Assembly: GCA_002307065.1 (NCBI GenBank)
Contig: DBTN01000006.1
Span: forward strand, 32,487-96,486
DNA from: Akkermansiaceae bacterium UBA1315
GTDB taxonomy: Bacteria > Verrucomicrobiota > Verrucomicrobiia > Verrucomicrobiales > Akkermansiaceae
Reading direction: 5' to 3'
DNA: 64,000 bases
Part shown: piece after piece, positions 1 through 8,483 of the stretch
Layout: each line of letters starts with the position of its first letter
Numbering within the stretch: the first letter of the stretch is position 1
Position numbers and translations under genes: made by a program
Notes under the pieces: generated by a model
What the model was told of the DNA's origin: nothing
Databases searched by the model: none
What the model saw: the letters and a program-made list of their open reading frames with translations, nothing else

Positions 1-391
1 CGATCGGCCATCCCAAACGATAAAGTTGCAGACCCGTCGTCAACGAACCATCGCCGCCAACGATGATCAGCGCCTGGATGTCGAGCTGATCCATGGTTCT
101 TTTCGCTTTTGCGATGATTTCCAAAGGCACCTCGGCGACGTCGCCTTTGCCAATCTTCGCCGCGAAATGGCCTTTGTTCGTCGTGCCTAAAATCGTGCCG
201 CCGAGTTTCAAAATTCCGACGGTGTCTTTTGGCTTGAGCACCTTGTAATCCCCTGGCGGAAGCAAGCCTTCGAAACCATCGCGGAAGCCGATGACTTCCC
301 ATCCCAGTTGGTCCGCGGCCCCCACGACACCGTGGATGACTGCGTTCAGTCCGGGGCAATCGCCGCCGCTATTGAGGATTCCGATTCTCAT
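1..391 (-). CDS. pfkA: 6-phosphofructokinase, N-terminal part (runs off window)
   Basis: Phosphorylates fructose 6-phosphate to fructose 1,6-bisphosphate in glycolysis (cytoplasm). Only the first 130 residues are in the window. The protein starts MRIGILNSGGDCPGLNA, the glycine-rich N-terminal nucleotide-binding signature of the family, and reaches GGDGSLTTG near residue 113. The glycine after GGD is the residue usual in ATP-dependent enzymes; pyrophosphate-dependent forms usually carry Asp there. The distinguishing Lys/Gly position further on lies outside the window, so the phosphate donor is not settled. The ATG at 389-391 is the only plausible start. The gene is truncated by the window edge, not by mutation. 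Confidence 0.9.
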   Translation of the reverse strand, partial: MRIGILNSGGDCPGLNAVIHGVVGAADQLGWEVIGFRDGFEGLLPPGDYKVLKPKDTVGILKLGGTILGTTNKGHFAAKIGKGDVAEVPLEIIAKAKRTMDQLDIQALIIVGGDGSLTTGLQLYRLGWPI

Positions 392-462
392 GTTTTGAGT
401 GGGTTGGTGAAAAGTTAAAGAAGGTGAAGCATGCTACCGGCCACAGCGCTAAAGATTTTTGA

Positions 463-1416
463 TCATCGGACGCCGGGAACATTCAGAATTTCGCGGCGCG
501 GATCTTTGACCGGCGCACCGGAGGCGAGCCAGGCATCGTAAATCGGCCAGCCTTGCCGAATCAAACCGCGCGCTCGATCAAACCGGTTGGGATGGTTCAA
601 CACCACCACGATCAGTCTTCGAGGAGTGGCGCCTTTGCTTCCATCCGGTTTGGTCCGGACGAGGGGGTCACGATCCATGCAAATCGAAACACAAGGCCCG
701 GCGTCATTGGTCGTTCCGGTTTTGAGCCCGAGCACACCGTTTTCGCCAATCATTTCATTCGTGTTTTTGACTTGGAAGGTCCGTGTGCCATTGACGCCAG
801 TCACGGTCACATTGCGGCTTTCTTGGCGGACGATGAAGGTAAAGGCCGCCCGACGCATGGCGGTGATAGAAATGCGGGCCATATCGGCAGCAGTGGAAAG
901 GCCAGGAGGTTTTCGGTTATCCAAGCCGTGCGGATTGACAAACTTGGTCTGGCTGGCACCGGAGAAAGCGGCCAATTTATTCATTTCGCTGACGAAGGTG
1001 GCCACAGGATCTCCTTGCTTCCCTCGGCGCGATAAAATTTCCCGGCCGACATGATCCGCCACCGTCAGTGCCGCGAGATTGTCGGAACCCAATAACGCCG
1101 AATAAAGGGCGTCGCGCATGCTCAACCGGTCACCGGGCTGAAGATTCATGGGATTCGGCCCGCCAACCAGCGCCGCAGTTTGCGGCACGGTGATCAACAA
1201 GGTCCCGAGATCCGAACCGGTCGCCGTCGCCCAATCGATCGCTACGGTGGCCGTCGCGATCTTTGTCAAACTGGCGACAGGTCGTTTCACCGAGGCATTG
1301 GAAGCGATGAGAATTTTCCCGGAATGCGCCTCGACGACCATGATGCTTTCCGGCGACTGCGCGGAGAGCAAAGCCGGTAATAGGAACGTTAAAAAGCTGA
1401 GGATACGGAGAATCAT
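463..1416 (-). CDS. D-alanyl-D-alanine carboxypeptidase (peptidase S11, DacA type)
   Basis: Serine D,D-carboxypeptidase that trims the terminal D-Ala of peptidoglycan stem peptides in the periplasm. All three penicillin-binding motifs are visible: SLTK at residues 49-52 (catalytic Ser and Lys), SDN at 111-113, and KTG in LGLKTGTTNDAG near residue 230. The start is placed at the ATG at 1414-1416 because the protein then opens with a normal signal peptide (MILRILSFLTFLLPALLSAQ); an upstream in-frame start at 1476 would add 20 charged residues in front of it. At about 317 residues it lacks much of a C-terminal membrane-anchor domain, so it may be soluble in the periplasm. It sits alone between pfkA and a divergent DUF456 gene. 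Confidence 0.9.
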   Translation of the reverse strand: MILRILSFLTFLLPALLSAQSPESIMVVEAHSGKILIASNASVKRPVASLTKIATATVAIDWATATGSDLGTLLITVPQTAALVGGPNPMNLQPGDRLSMRDALYSALLGSDNLAALTVADHVGREILSRRGKQGDPVATFVSEMNKLAAFSGASQTKFVNPHGLDNRKPPGLSTAADMARISITAMRRAAFTFIVRQESRNVTVTGVNGTRTFQVKNTNEMIGENGVLGLKTGTTNDAGPCVSICMDRDPLVRTKPDGSKGATPRRLIVVVLNHPNRFDRARGLIRQGWPIYDAWLASGAPVKDPRREILNVPGVR

Positions 1417-1530
1417 GCGGTGAGTCTTAGGGGGACGGGCCGACTTTATCCGCGAGAGATTCCAACTCAATAGCAAAGGCGGAGAATGTCACCGGTTGCC
1501 GGATGATCGGGAATCGCTTAAAAGGAAAGG

Positions 1531-2067
1531 GTGTGGGAAACATTACAAGGTGAGGGAGTTTTACAGGGCATCGGAACCGGTGCGGCGTGGTTTGTGACGA
1601 TCTGCCTGTTGATCGCGGGCCTGGTCGGGTGCGTTCTGCCAATTTTACCGGGACATTTGATCATCCTCATCGGCGCGATCGCGTACCGATTGATGCTGGG
1701 CCCTGCGAATTCGGGGATGGCGTGGTGGTCGTTCGCAGTCCTGATTTTCCTGATGGCCGCCTCGCAAGCGTTCGAATTTTTCAGTGGAGCGGCGGGTTCC
1801 AAATGGTTTGGCGGCACGCGTTGGGGCGCGATCGGTGCGTTTGTTGGGAGCATCCTCGGTTTATTTTTCCTCCCGTTCGGACTGCTACTCGGCCCCTTGA
1901 TCGGAGCGATCGCCGGGGAACTGATGTTCGCGAAAGGGAAAACCAAGACCGCAGTCACCTCCGGCGTCGGATCGGTCGTCGGCACCCTCGCCGGGATGGG
2001 CGTGAAGATCGTGGTGGGCGTAATCATGATCGGCTGGATGATGGTCGATATTTTCCTGATTCACTGA
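1531..2067 (+). CDS. DUF456 family membrane protein
   Basis: Small integral membrane protein of 178 residues resembling the DUF456 family, whose function is unknown. It has a first hydrophobic segment (about residues 18-40), a second after a short PGH turn, another near 63-80, and then glycine-rich hydrophobic stretches (GAFVGSILGLFFLPFGLLLG and GVGSVVGTLAGMGVKIVVGV), a layout typical of the family. Start ATG at 1531. The next feature on the same strand is RNase P RNA about 50 bp downstream. No substrate can be inferred. Confidence 0.75.
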   Translation: MWETLQGEGVLQGIGTGAAWFVTICLLIAGLVGCVLPILPGHLIILIGAIAYRLMLGPANSGMAWWSFAVLIFLMAASQAFEFFSGAAGSKWFGGTRWGAIGAFVGSILGLFFLPFGLLLGPLIGAIAGELMFAKGKTKTAVTSGVGSVVGTLAGMGVKIVVGVIMIGWMMVDIFLIH

Positions 2068-2117
2068 GATTCACGCTTTTGCTTGGAATCGGATGAAAAC
2101 CGGTTCAGTTTCTCCCC

Positions 2118-2508
2118 GCCGCTCCCCGGACGGTCGCAGTCGCATGCAAATGCGGGTGAGGAAAGTCCGGACACCTCAGGGCAACGCGCCTTGTGAAAGC
2201 AAGGGACGGTCTTCGCAAGAAGGCCGGACGGAAAGTGCAGCAGAAAACATACCGCCGATGGCCCGCAAGGGATCAGGTAAGGTTGAAATGGTGGGGTAAG
2301 AGCCCACCGCGCCAAGGGTAACCGCGGTGGCAATGAAAACCCCGCGTGGTGCAAGACAAAACAGGGGAAGGGCTGCCCGTCCGTTCATCTCCGGGTATTA
2401 GTCGCACTCTGCGAAAGCAGGGCGCTTCACTCCGGTGAAGTGAGAGAAATGGCCGTACAACTCCGCAGAGAAGCGGGGTGGACAAAATCCGGCTTACAGG
2501 GGAGCGGC
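2118..2508 (+). ncRNA. rnpB: RNase P RNA (bacterial class A)
   Basis: Catalytic RNA that matures the 5' ends of tRNAs. Conserved core blocks are present in order: GAGGAAAGTCCGGACA near 2157-2172, GTGCAGCAGAAAACATACCG near 2236-2255, GGTAAGGTTGAAATGGTGGG near 2276-2295, and ACAAAATCCGGCTTACAGG near the 3' end. The ends are set by a perfect 10-bp P1 helix: GCCGCTCCCC (2118-2127) with GGGGAGCGGC (2499-2508). It is convergent with the minus-strand prepilin gene that ends at 2533. Confidence 0.95.
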
Positions 2509-2525
2509 ACTCCCCCTGCCTTTTC
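2498..2525 (+). terminator. Intrinsic terminator at the rnpB 3' end
   Basis: CAGGGGAG (from 2497) pairs with CTCCCCCTG (one bulge) and is followed by CCTTTTC. The left arm of this hairpin is the same GGGGAG that forms the 3' strand of P1, so the terminator and P1 are mutually exclusive foldings of the nascent RNA. Confidence 0.6.
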
Positions 2526-2532
2526 GCGGACG

Positions 2533-3480
2533 TCAGTGGGTCGGCAGCTCGACGAGCTTGGAATACTGATAGGAGTTCTTCGCCAAGAATTCCTGTTTGG
2601 CGTCCTCGGTCCCAAATGTCCGGTTCCGCATCTGGTCGATCCCGAAATCGGTGATCACCGAGAGGGAAATTTCCAAGGCGGTCAGGCGACCACTTTTAAT
2701 CTGATCCACCGTTACCGCCGTACTCGGACTGCTCGGAACCACCAGACCACTGCCTGTGATGCTGAAATCATTCACCCCATTGCTGCTGGCGTCACCCAAG
2801 ACAATGGGAACCAGAATCGATTGTGCAGCGGTGGACCCGCTCGCCGGGATCGTGACCATGACGTGAAAGGTGAGCGTATATTGATAAACGTTTTCGCAAA
2901 GGAAGTTCGCCACATCGGCCTGTTGGGCAGAAAACGTGTTAAACGCGGATTCCAGATCGGTCTTCCCGAGCAAACTGGTGAAAGCGTCATCTGGATCCAC
3001 CAACAGGCGATACATCACAAAGGTTCGCAGGAAATTCGCACTCGTTCCGGCTCCTTGAATGGGATCCTGATATTTCAATGCGTAGGAAACACAGGAGACA
3101 TCACCCTTGGAAGTGTCCGCAGTCACATCTCCCTCATACCGATCCGTCGGCGCGCTGAAGAAGATCAGTTGGGAAGCGTTGGAACTCGTCATCGTATCGG
3201 TCCCCAAGGTGGCGAGATTCGGATCGTATTTCGCCATCAGCCATTCGAACTGGTTGCCACGACGGGTGACGAGCGCCTCAAAATCGTGAGCCATGCTATC
3301 TACCATGGTTTTTGCCTGACGGGCGGCGCGGACTTCCGAGCGGCTGCGAGTCCAGGTGTCGAGGGCGATCGAGGTGATGGAAACCAGCACCGCGACAATG
3401 ATGGTGGTCACGGCCATCGCGACCATGAGCTCAATCAGCGTAAAACCACGCTTGAGGGGAGATTTGGTGAAATTTTTCAT
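2533..3480 (-). CDS. Prepilin-type protein, Verru_Chthon cassette protein C-like
   Basis: Type IV pilin/pseudopilin-like protein of 315 residues. The N-terminus has a short basic leader, then RGFTLIELMVAMAVTTIIVA: the prepilin peptidase site (G before F), the conserved Glu at +5 and the hydrophobic assembly helix. The remainder is a Ser/Thr/Asp-rich globular domain with no recognised fold. Its length and its position as last of three prepilin-like genes (D, B, C order at 4.9, 4.2 and 3.5 kb) fit the Verru_Chthon cassette C family described for Verrucomicrobia; this assignment rests on memory of that family. It lies 18 bp downstream of the B-type gene and is probably co-transcribed with it. 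Role inferred: minor pseudopilin of a secretion or surface filament machine. Confidence 0.75.
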   Translation of the reverse strand: MKNFTKSPLKRGFTLIELMVAMAVTTIIVAVLVSITSIALDTWTRSRSEVRAARQAKTMVDSMAHDFEALVTRRGNQFEWLMAKYDPNLATLGTDTMTSSNASQLIFFSAPTDRYEGDVTADTSKGDVSCVSYALKYQDPIQGAGTSANFLRTFVMYRLLVDPDDAFTSLLGKTDLESAFNTFSAQQADVANFLCENVYQYTLTFHVMVTIPASGSTAAQSILVPIVLGDASSNGVNDFSITGSGLVVPSSPSTAVTVDQIKSGRLTALEISLSVITDFGIDQMRNRTFGTEDAKQEFLAKNSYQYSKLVELPTH

Positions 3481-3498
3481 GGGTTTTTCCAGGTGGAA

Positions 3499-4221
3499 TT
3501 AGCGGCGGACGGCCAAGTTGCGAGTGAAGACCGGGTTGGTGGAATCAAAACGCTGTTGAAACCCGGAACCTTGAAGATAGGCGGCGGATTTCGCGGGAAC
3601 GCTGTGAAATTCAGCGGTAAAGGCGATCACGGCTTCGTTGTAAGCATCCGCATCAGCGGCTGTGACCGTACCGGTCGCCGAGGCCGTTGCAGACGTCTTG
3701 ATTTCTCCGGCATCTCCTAGGGTCATCTGATTTTTCACCATGACGAGTTGCCTGCATTTCACGAAGAAAATCGCTCCCTCCACGGCTTTCAGATCCTCTA
3801 AGAACAGCGCATCGTCGATGCGGCGAACCATGGGCTGCACAACATAATCTTTGCCCGGAATTCCTTCGAGATTTTCGAAAGGTGCGTAAGTTCCATCCGC
3901 GCGCAAATCACTGACGTCACCTCGGTATTGATAGACAAAGGTCGCATTCGAAAGAGTGTACGAGTCTTTGATCCACTCGAACGCCTTCTCGAAACCGGTA
4001 TCCACATCAGGGAGCTGATCTGAACGCACGGTGACGAGTTCACGCTCAAAGGCCGAGGTCAGACGATCCGCCTCCTGAACATTGATCGAACGACGGATTC
4101 CAGCAGCAGCGGGCGCAAAAACCGCCATGAAACCGGTGAGTAGAACGGCGAGAACGCCGATGGCTATCACGGTCTCAAGGAGCGTGAATCCAGATTTTCG
4201 GGGGAATGATTGGGTTTTCAT
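3499..4221 (-). CDS. Prepilin-type protein, Verru_Chthon cassette protein B-like
   Basis: Pseudopilin-like protein of 240 residues. After a basic leader (MKTQSFPRKSG) comes SGFTLLETVIAIGVLAVLL, with the prepilin cleavage motif, Glu at +5 and the hydrophobic N-terminal helix. Downstream the chain is soluble. The GspI/PilV-like FTLLE start and the size match the B member of the Verru_Chthon cassette as I remember it. The gene follows the D-type prepilin at a 5-bp gap and precedes the C-type gene by 18 bp, so the three form one transcription unit. No secretion ATPase, prepilin peptidase or outer-membrane secretin is in the window; assembly must depend on genes elsewhere. Confidence 0.75.
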   Translation of the reverse strand: MKTQSFPRKSGFTLLETVIAIGVLAVLLTGFMAVFAPAAAGIRRSINVQEADRLTSAFERELVTVRSDQLPDVDTGFEKAFEWIKDSYTLSNATFVYQYRGDVSDLRADGTYAPFENLEGIPGKDYVVQPMVRRIDDALFLEDLKAVEGAIFFVKCRQLVMVKNQMTLGDAGEIKTSATASATGTVTAADADAYNEAVIAFTAEFHSVPAKSAAYLQGSGFQQRFDSTNPVFTRNLAVRR

Positions 4222-4226
4222 AACAA

Positions 4227-4934
4227 TTAGAATTCAGTCAGGGAAGTGGGAATGTCGATCTGCTCAGGGCTGCGAAACACCGAAGTCCGGCCGTTTCTCC
4301 AGATCACAAATCCGCCAAAATCGCGCTTCGCCGCACTCGTGACACGGGGTTTTTCCGCACCCGGAGGTCTCGCACCGGTGCCTACGACAAAGCTCGCTCC
4401 CGGAGTGGTGCAGATACCTTCCGAGTTAAATTCGTAAGCAATGTAATCCCCCGCGAAATCCGACTTCACCGTATCCGACTGGCTCAGCGTCATGCGCATC
4501 GTTTGGGTATCACCCGCACCACTTGCATGGTCCTCACGGCTGAGATCCTGACTGTAATAAACCTGATCGGGTAAAACGGTGCCGCGATTGGCAATGACCC
4601 AATCACCCTCAATCGGGTCACCCGTCGCGGCATCTTGATTTTCGTAAGCAACGATAACACGCCGGAGGTAAACTTCCGGCCGCTTTGGATCGTTCACGTC
4701 CACCAGCACCAGCGCTCGAGTTTTTTTGCTGATGGCGATCGTACGGGCCTCGTCAAAAATCGCTTCCGCATTTGCCACCGCGGTAGGCACGCCTTTACCG
4801 GCGCTGATATTGCCGATACCGATCGCTCCGATCGTCATCAGAATGGAAATGATCGCAATGACCGTGAGCAATTCCACCAAGGAAAAGCCGGGAGAGCGCG
4901 ATGGAACACGCCGGATTGAGTGATTGAAGTCCAT
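4227..4934 (-). CDS. Prepilin-type protein, Verru_Chthon cassette protein D-like
   Basis: Pseudopilin-like protein of about 235 residues. GFSLVELLTVIAIISILMTI gives the prepilin cleavage site, the +5 Glu and the membrane helix; the next segment (TAVANAEAIFDEARTIAIS) resembles the GspH/FimT amphipathic helix. The C-terminal part includes GFVIWRNGRTSVFRSPEQI, a strand pattern common in GspH-like pseudopilins. The reading frame is open up to 5009, but the ATG at 4932-4934 gives a normal leader of about 16 residues and is preferred. First gene of the D-B-C set; galE lies 75 bp upstream on the same strand. Confidence 0.75.
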   Translation of the reverse strand: MDFNHSIRRVPSRSPGFSLVELLTVIAIISILMTIGAIGIGNISAGKGVPTAVANAEAIFDEARTIAISKKTRALVLVDVNDPKRPEVYLRRVIVAYENQDAATGDPIEGDWVIANRGTVLPDQVYYSQDLSREDHASGAGDTQTMRMTLSQSDTVKSDFAGDYIAYEFNSEGICTTPGASFVVGTGARPPGAEKPRVTSAAKRDFGGFVIWRNGRTSVFRSPEQIDIPTSLTEF

Positions 4935-5009
4935 GGGTTTAGGATTGAGTTTGATAAAATATTCGTCAAACTCCATCCGGACGCAAGCGCCAATGTCAAT
5001 ACATCGCAA

Positions 5010-6026
5010 TTACTTCGATGTCTTGTTTTCGGGATAACGCCCCGCTCTTGGACCGCTGATCCACTTCCACGCAGGACGGACCATGTCTCTCACATCGCGA
5101 CGCGACGCGACCCAGCCGAGCTTTTCCTTTGCGAGCGATGGATCGGCAATCAATCGAGCCGGATCCCCTTCCCGCCGTGGCCCGTACTTCACGGGAACGG
5201 TCTTCCCCGATACTTCCTCGACCGCGGAAATGATTTCCTTCACGGAAACCCCAATACCGGTTCCAAGATTGCATTTCAACGACTCCCCACCCGCCGTCAG
5301 ATGATCGAGCGCGCGCGCATGGGCGTCCGCCAGATCTTCGACGTGGATGTAATCGCGAATCCCGGTTCCGTCCGGCGTGTCATAATCCGTTCCAAAAACT
5401 TCGACAAATTCGATCTCTCCCGTAACCGCCATCATCACTCGCGGAATCAGGTGCGTTTCCGGGCGATGATCTTCGCCGATGAGGCCATCGGTCGAACAGC
5501 CGCTCGCATTGAAATAACGGAGACACGCGCTTTTCAAACCCCACGCGCGATCGCAATCGGTCAAAATCCACTCCACCATCAGCTTGCTGCGACCATAGGA
5601 ATTGATCGGATCTTGGGCGTTCGACTCGGTGATCGGCAATCGATCAGGCGTCCCATAAGTGGCACAGGTGGAAGAAAAAACGAAAACTTTGCAGCCGAAC
5701 TCCTCCATCACTTGAAGCAGCGCGATCGGCTCAGCGGTGTTGTTTTGATAATATTTCAGAGGATTCGTCACCGACTCGCCCACGTAAGCAAACGCTGCAA
5801 AGTGAACGACGGCGGTAAATTGGTGCTTTTGGAAAAGCCCGCGCACCAGATCCCGATCGCCCACCTCGCCAACGACCAACTCCACCGAGGGATCGAGAAT
5901 CGCTTCTTCGTGCCCGTATACCAAGCTGTCCAGCACGACAATTTTCCTCCCCTGTGATGCGAGCAAACGAACCGTATGGGAACCGATATAGCCGGCACCA
6001 CCGGTCACAAGAATGGAATCTGACAT
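5010..6026 (-). CDS. galE: UDP-glucose 4-epimerase
   Basis: Interconverts UDP-glucose and UDP-galactose with bound NAD, feeding galactose metabolism and cell-surface polysaccharide synthesis. It is an extended short-chain dehydrogenase of 338 residues, the usual length. Visible are the Rossmann motif GGAGYIGSH (9-17), SSTCATYG (118-125) with the active-site Ser/Thr, YGRSK (144-148, catalytic Tyr144 and Lys148) and the family block RYFNASGCS. The start at 6024-6026 directly precedes SDSILVTGGAG, leaving no room for a longer N-terminus. The gene is followed closely by the prepilin genes. Confidence 0.95.
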   Translation of the reverse strand: MSDSILVTGGAGYIGSHTVRLLASQGRKIVVLDSLVYGHEEAILDPSVELVVGEVGDRDLVRGLFQKHQFTAVVHFAAFAYVGESVTNPLKYYQNNTAEPIALLQVMEEFGCKVFVFSSTCATYGTPDRLPITESNAQDPINSYGRSKLMVEWILTDCDRAWGLKSACLRYFNASGCSTDGLIGEDHRPETHLIPRVMMAVTGEIEFVEVFGTDYDTPDGTGIRDYIHVEDLADAHARALDHLTAGGESLKCNLGTGIGVSVKEIISAVEEVSGKTVPVKYGPRREGDPARLIADPSLAKEKLGWVASRRDVRDMVRPAWKWISGPRAGRYPENKTSK

Positions 6027-6149
6027 ATATTAAAAAATGATTTCATAGGAAGGAAACCGGGAGTCCCTCGCCATGTCAATCCAGCGGGCCAGAAACGCTC
6101 AGAAAATTCACGATAAGTGTTCGAATAGTTTCTTCCTTGGGCGAGTCTT

Positions 6150-7118
6150 ATGGCCATGAAGAAATCTTTCCGCGTCCTGGCAAGCACCGCCATCGGACTT
6201 GCAATCGCGACTTTAAGCTCCTGCGCGTATGACCCTTATTATTCGTCCTCCGCTGGCGTTTCTTACAGCTCGGGCAGCGGAGGGCTCGGCTATGGAGACG
6301 GTTATGGATATGGGAACAGTTCGTTTTCCACCTCGATATTCGTGAGCACGGGAGATCCACGTTGGGGCTACGATCCCTACACTTACAGCTATTACGACTA
6401 CACCCGGCGGGCCTACTACGATCCGTATCTCTACGGCTATTACCCCGTCGGTTTCCGTCCTTACCGGGTCTATGGAGTACCCCATCCCCATGGCTGGAGA
6501 CCAGGCCGCGGTTATTGCCCGCCGCCGAGCCGCATCCGCTCGACCACTCTTTCCGGTTATCGCAATCGTGAAAGCCTGTATCGTAACACCAATTACTCTT
6601 GGGCACGCAGCGCCCGCCAAGATCAGAGCCGAGGCCCATCCAGTTCGGGATTTCGCCCACAAACCGGTCGCGATGGACGATATGATGGCCGCAACTCCGA
6701 CAACAACCGGTTCGAAAACAGAGGACGAGATTCGAACGACCGGTTCCAAAATCGGAGCAGCGATTTCCGCCCTCAAACCACCCGGCCGACGGGAAACACC
6801 CGCATCGACTCAAACGACCGGTTCTCCGGCCAGCGCGAGGGAAGATATGACGGAGGACGTCGCGAAGATTCCCAACGACGCGGTTTCCAGAATTCGAATC
6901 AGCGGCCAGACCGCCGCCCGTCGTCGCCCTCCGGCTTCAACAATCCAGTCGCCACTAGCGAACGCGGAGGAAGCACGCCAACCGCCCAGATCCGCCCGCA
7001 GCAACGTTCTGCCGCGACCCGCGGCGAGGCCGCTTCGCCAAACCGGGGTCGGAACGAAGGCCGCCAACCCTCAAATTCGGGTGGTCGCCGCGAGGCGCGA
7101 GGCCGCACTCAAGATTGA
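6150..7118 (+). CDS. Low-complexity Tyr/Gly- then Arg/Asn-rich lipoprotein, unknown function
   Basis: Exported protein of 322 residues with a lipoprotein signal (hydrophobic core, then LSSC with the lipidated Cys near residue 26). The mature part has two compositional zones: residues about 27-130 rich in Tyr, Gly, Ser and Pro (for example YDPYTYSYYDYTRRAYYDPY), and residues about 150-322 rich in Arg, Asn, Asp, Ser and Gln with a recurring NDRF/NNRF/DSNDRF unit. No catalytic motif is visible. Two starts are possible, ATG 6150 or ATG 6156 (MKKSFRV). It is convergent with the rhomboid gene, with no bases between the two stop codons. Possibly a cell-envelope or matrix protein; function unknown. 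Confidence 0.7.
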   Translation: MAMKKSFRVLASTAIGLAIATLSSCAYDPYYSSSAGVSYSSGSGGLGYGDGYGYGNSSFSTSIFVSTGDPRWGYDPYTYSYYDYTRRAYYDPYLYGYYPVGFRPYRVYGVPHPHGWRPGRGYCPPPSRIRSTTLSGYRNRESLYRNTNYSWARSARQDQSRGPSSSGFRPQTGRDGRYDGRNSDNNRFENRGRDSNDRFQNRSSDFRPQTTRPTGNTRIDSNDRFSGQREGRYDGGRREDSQRRGFQNSNQRPDRRPSSPSGFNNPVATSERGGSTPTAQIRPQQRSAATRGEAASPNRGRNEGRQPSNSGGRREARGRTQD

Positions 7119-7871
7119 TCAATCCTTTCCCTCAATCGCTTCCCGCCGGGCTCGCTCCCGCTGGAGGCGATCGAGAGTGATTCGGGGACGCAGCATCCAT
7201 TTCCCACAGAAATACCCCGCCAAGCCACCTCCAAAGTGGCAAGCGTGAGCGATGGAAAACCAAGCCCCCAATCCCCATCCATCGAGACGTTTCCCGATTT
7301 CGGAAAAACCAGGAAGGCCCAAATTCGGATCCACGAGCGCCAGCACCAGTTCGGCAAGCAACACGCCCATGCCTAAACTTTGCGCCGAAACTGGTAACGG
7401 CCACATCCGTGACTGTGGCGATACCGTTGCGATGAAAAGCAAAAGGCTCGCACACCCGCCCGACCAGCCCACCAAAATCCGGACATCCGCTCCATTCGGA
7501 GCCATGAGTAGGTGAAAAATCCCTCCGCCCAAAATCCCGGCGATCATGATTTTCACCACCGCACCTCGTCCCACCACGTATTCAATCGTCGAGCCTAGCA
7601 ACAAGACAAACAGCGCATTGGTCGTCGCATGAACCATGCCTCCGTGAAGCAGGCCGTAGCTCAGCAACTGCCAGATCTTTCCCGAAAACACGCCAGATCG
7701 GGTTAGCCCGAATTCTTCGTAAAAACGGAAAAACCGGTCAAATCCGCCGCGCTCATTCACGAATGCCTGAATCGAAAGAATCAGCAGCGCGACCACCCAA
7801 ACGGCCCTCGCCTTCAGCAGTTTCTCCGCTCGAAATCGCAGTGCTGGGAGATACACACCTGCCAATCGCAT
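7119..7871 (-). CDS. Rhomboid family intramembrane serine protease
   Basis: Membrane-embedded protease of 250 residues that would cut transmembrane substrates. The Ser-His dyad is present: GWSGG with Ser137 (family GxSG) and His212 in HACHFGGGLAGY. The oxyanion/structural HxxxN region is HGGMVHATTN (residues 76-85). Six or more hydrophobic segments are visible, and a charged C-terminal tail (LDRLQRERARREAIEGKD) is cytoplasmic or stromal-like. It follows nuoC by 23 bp on the same strand and may be read from the same transcript. Substrates cannot be inferred. Confidence 0.9.
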   Translation of the reverse strand: MRLAGVYLPALRFRAEKLLKARAVWVVALLILSIQAFVNERGGFDRFFRFYEEFGLTRSGVFSGKIWQLLSYGLLHGGMVHATTNALFVLLLGSTIEYVVGRGAVVKIMIAGILGGGIFHLLMAPNGADVRILVGWSGGCASLLLFIATVSPQSRMWPLPVSAQSLGMGVLLAELVLALVDPNLGLPGFSEIGKRLDGWGLGAWFSIAHACHFGGGLAGYFCGKWMLRPRITLDRLQRERARREAIEGKD

Positions 7872-7894
7872 GGGGCCGTGTATCTAAAATCGAA

Positions 7895-8464
7895 TCATTT
7901 GACAACCCGAGCGCGCGGCTCACGTCTCACCACGTCAGGAGCGCCCGCACTGGTCACGAATGGCCCACCCTCTAACGGCGCGACGCCGGTAAACGCGACG
8001 TCCGGCATATCCGTCGGCCGACCGGCCAATGGAAAATCCTTTCTCAATGGGAAAAACGGAAATCCCTCCCACATTAAGATCCGCTTGAGATTCGGGTGAC
8101 CGGTAAACGGAATCCCCATCATATCCCAAACTTCCCGTTCGTGCCAATCCGCGCCTGCCCACAGATCCACCGCAGACGGAACGGATTCCTCTTCACTGAC
8201 CTTCGCCTTGATCCGCAAATGCCGGGAATCATCAAGCGTGGCGATTTCATAAACCATCTCAAACCGCGGATCGTCTCCAAAATGATCGAGACTGGAAATA
8301 TCCAGAATCATCTCGTAGCCCAAGTCGTTCCGGCATTTCGCCAAAACGTCGTGTAACCCATCAAGCGTCACATGCACGGTCTGTTCACCGCGGAACTCGA
8401 CCGTTTCCAAAACTTTCTCCCCAAAAGCTTCGCGGAGTTTTAATGAATCTTCTGCAGCGGACAT
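7895..8464 (-). CDS. nuoC: NADH-quinone oxidoreductase subunit C (30 kDa)
   Basis: Peripheral-arm subunit of respiratory complex I. The family signature is clear: DWHEREVWDMMGIPFTGHPN followed by LKRILM and PLRKDFPL, in a 189-residue stand-alone NuoC (not fused to NuoD). The C-terminal extension after PLAGRPTD is short. It follows nuoB with a 19-bp gap. NuoD, normally next, is absent; the next gene is a rhomboid protease, so the remaining complex I genes lie elsewhere in the genome. Confidence 0.95.
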   Translation of the reverse strand: MSAAEDSLKLREAFGEKVLETVEFRGEQTVHVTLDGLHDVLAKCRNDLGYEMILDISSLDHFGDDPRFEMVYEIATLDDSRHLRIKAKVSEEESVPSAVDLWAGADWHEREVWDMMGIPFTGHPNLKRILMWEGFPFFPLRKDFPLAGRPTDMPDVAFTGVAPLEGGPFVTSAGAPDVVRREPRARVVK

Positions 8465-8483
8465 TTTCGGAAAATTAAAAATT

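Noticed and set aside
2440..3720. 426-codon plus-strand open frame
   Set aside because: Runs antisense through two prepilin genes that have clear N-terminal prepilin motifs, begins inside rnpB, and has no recognisable domain.
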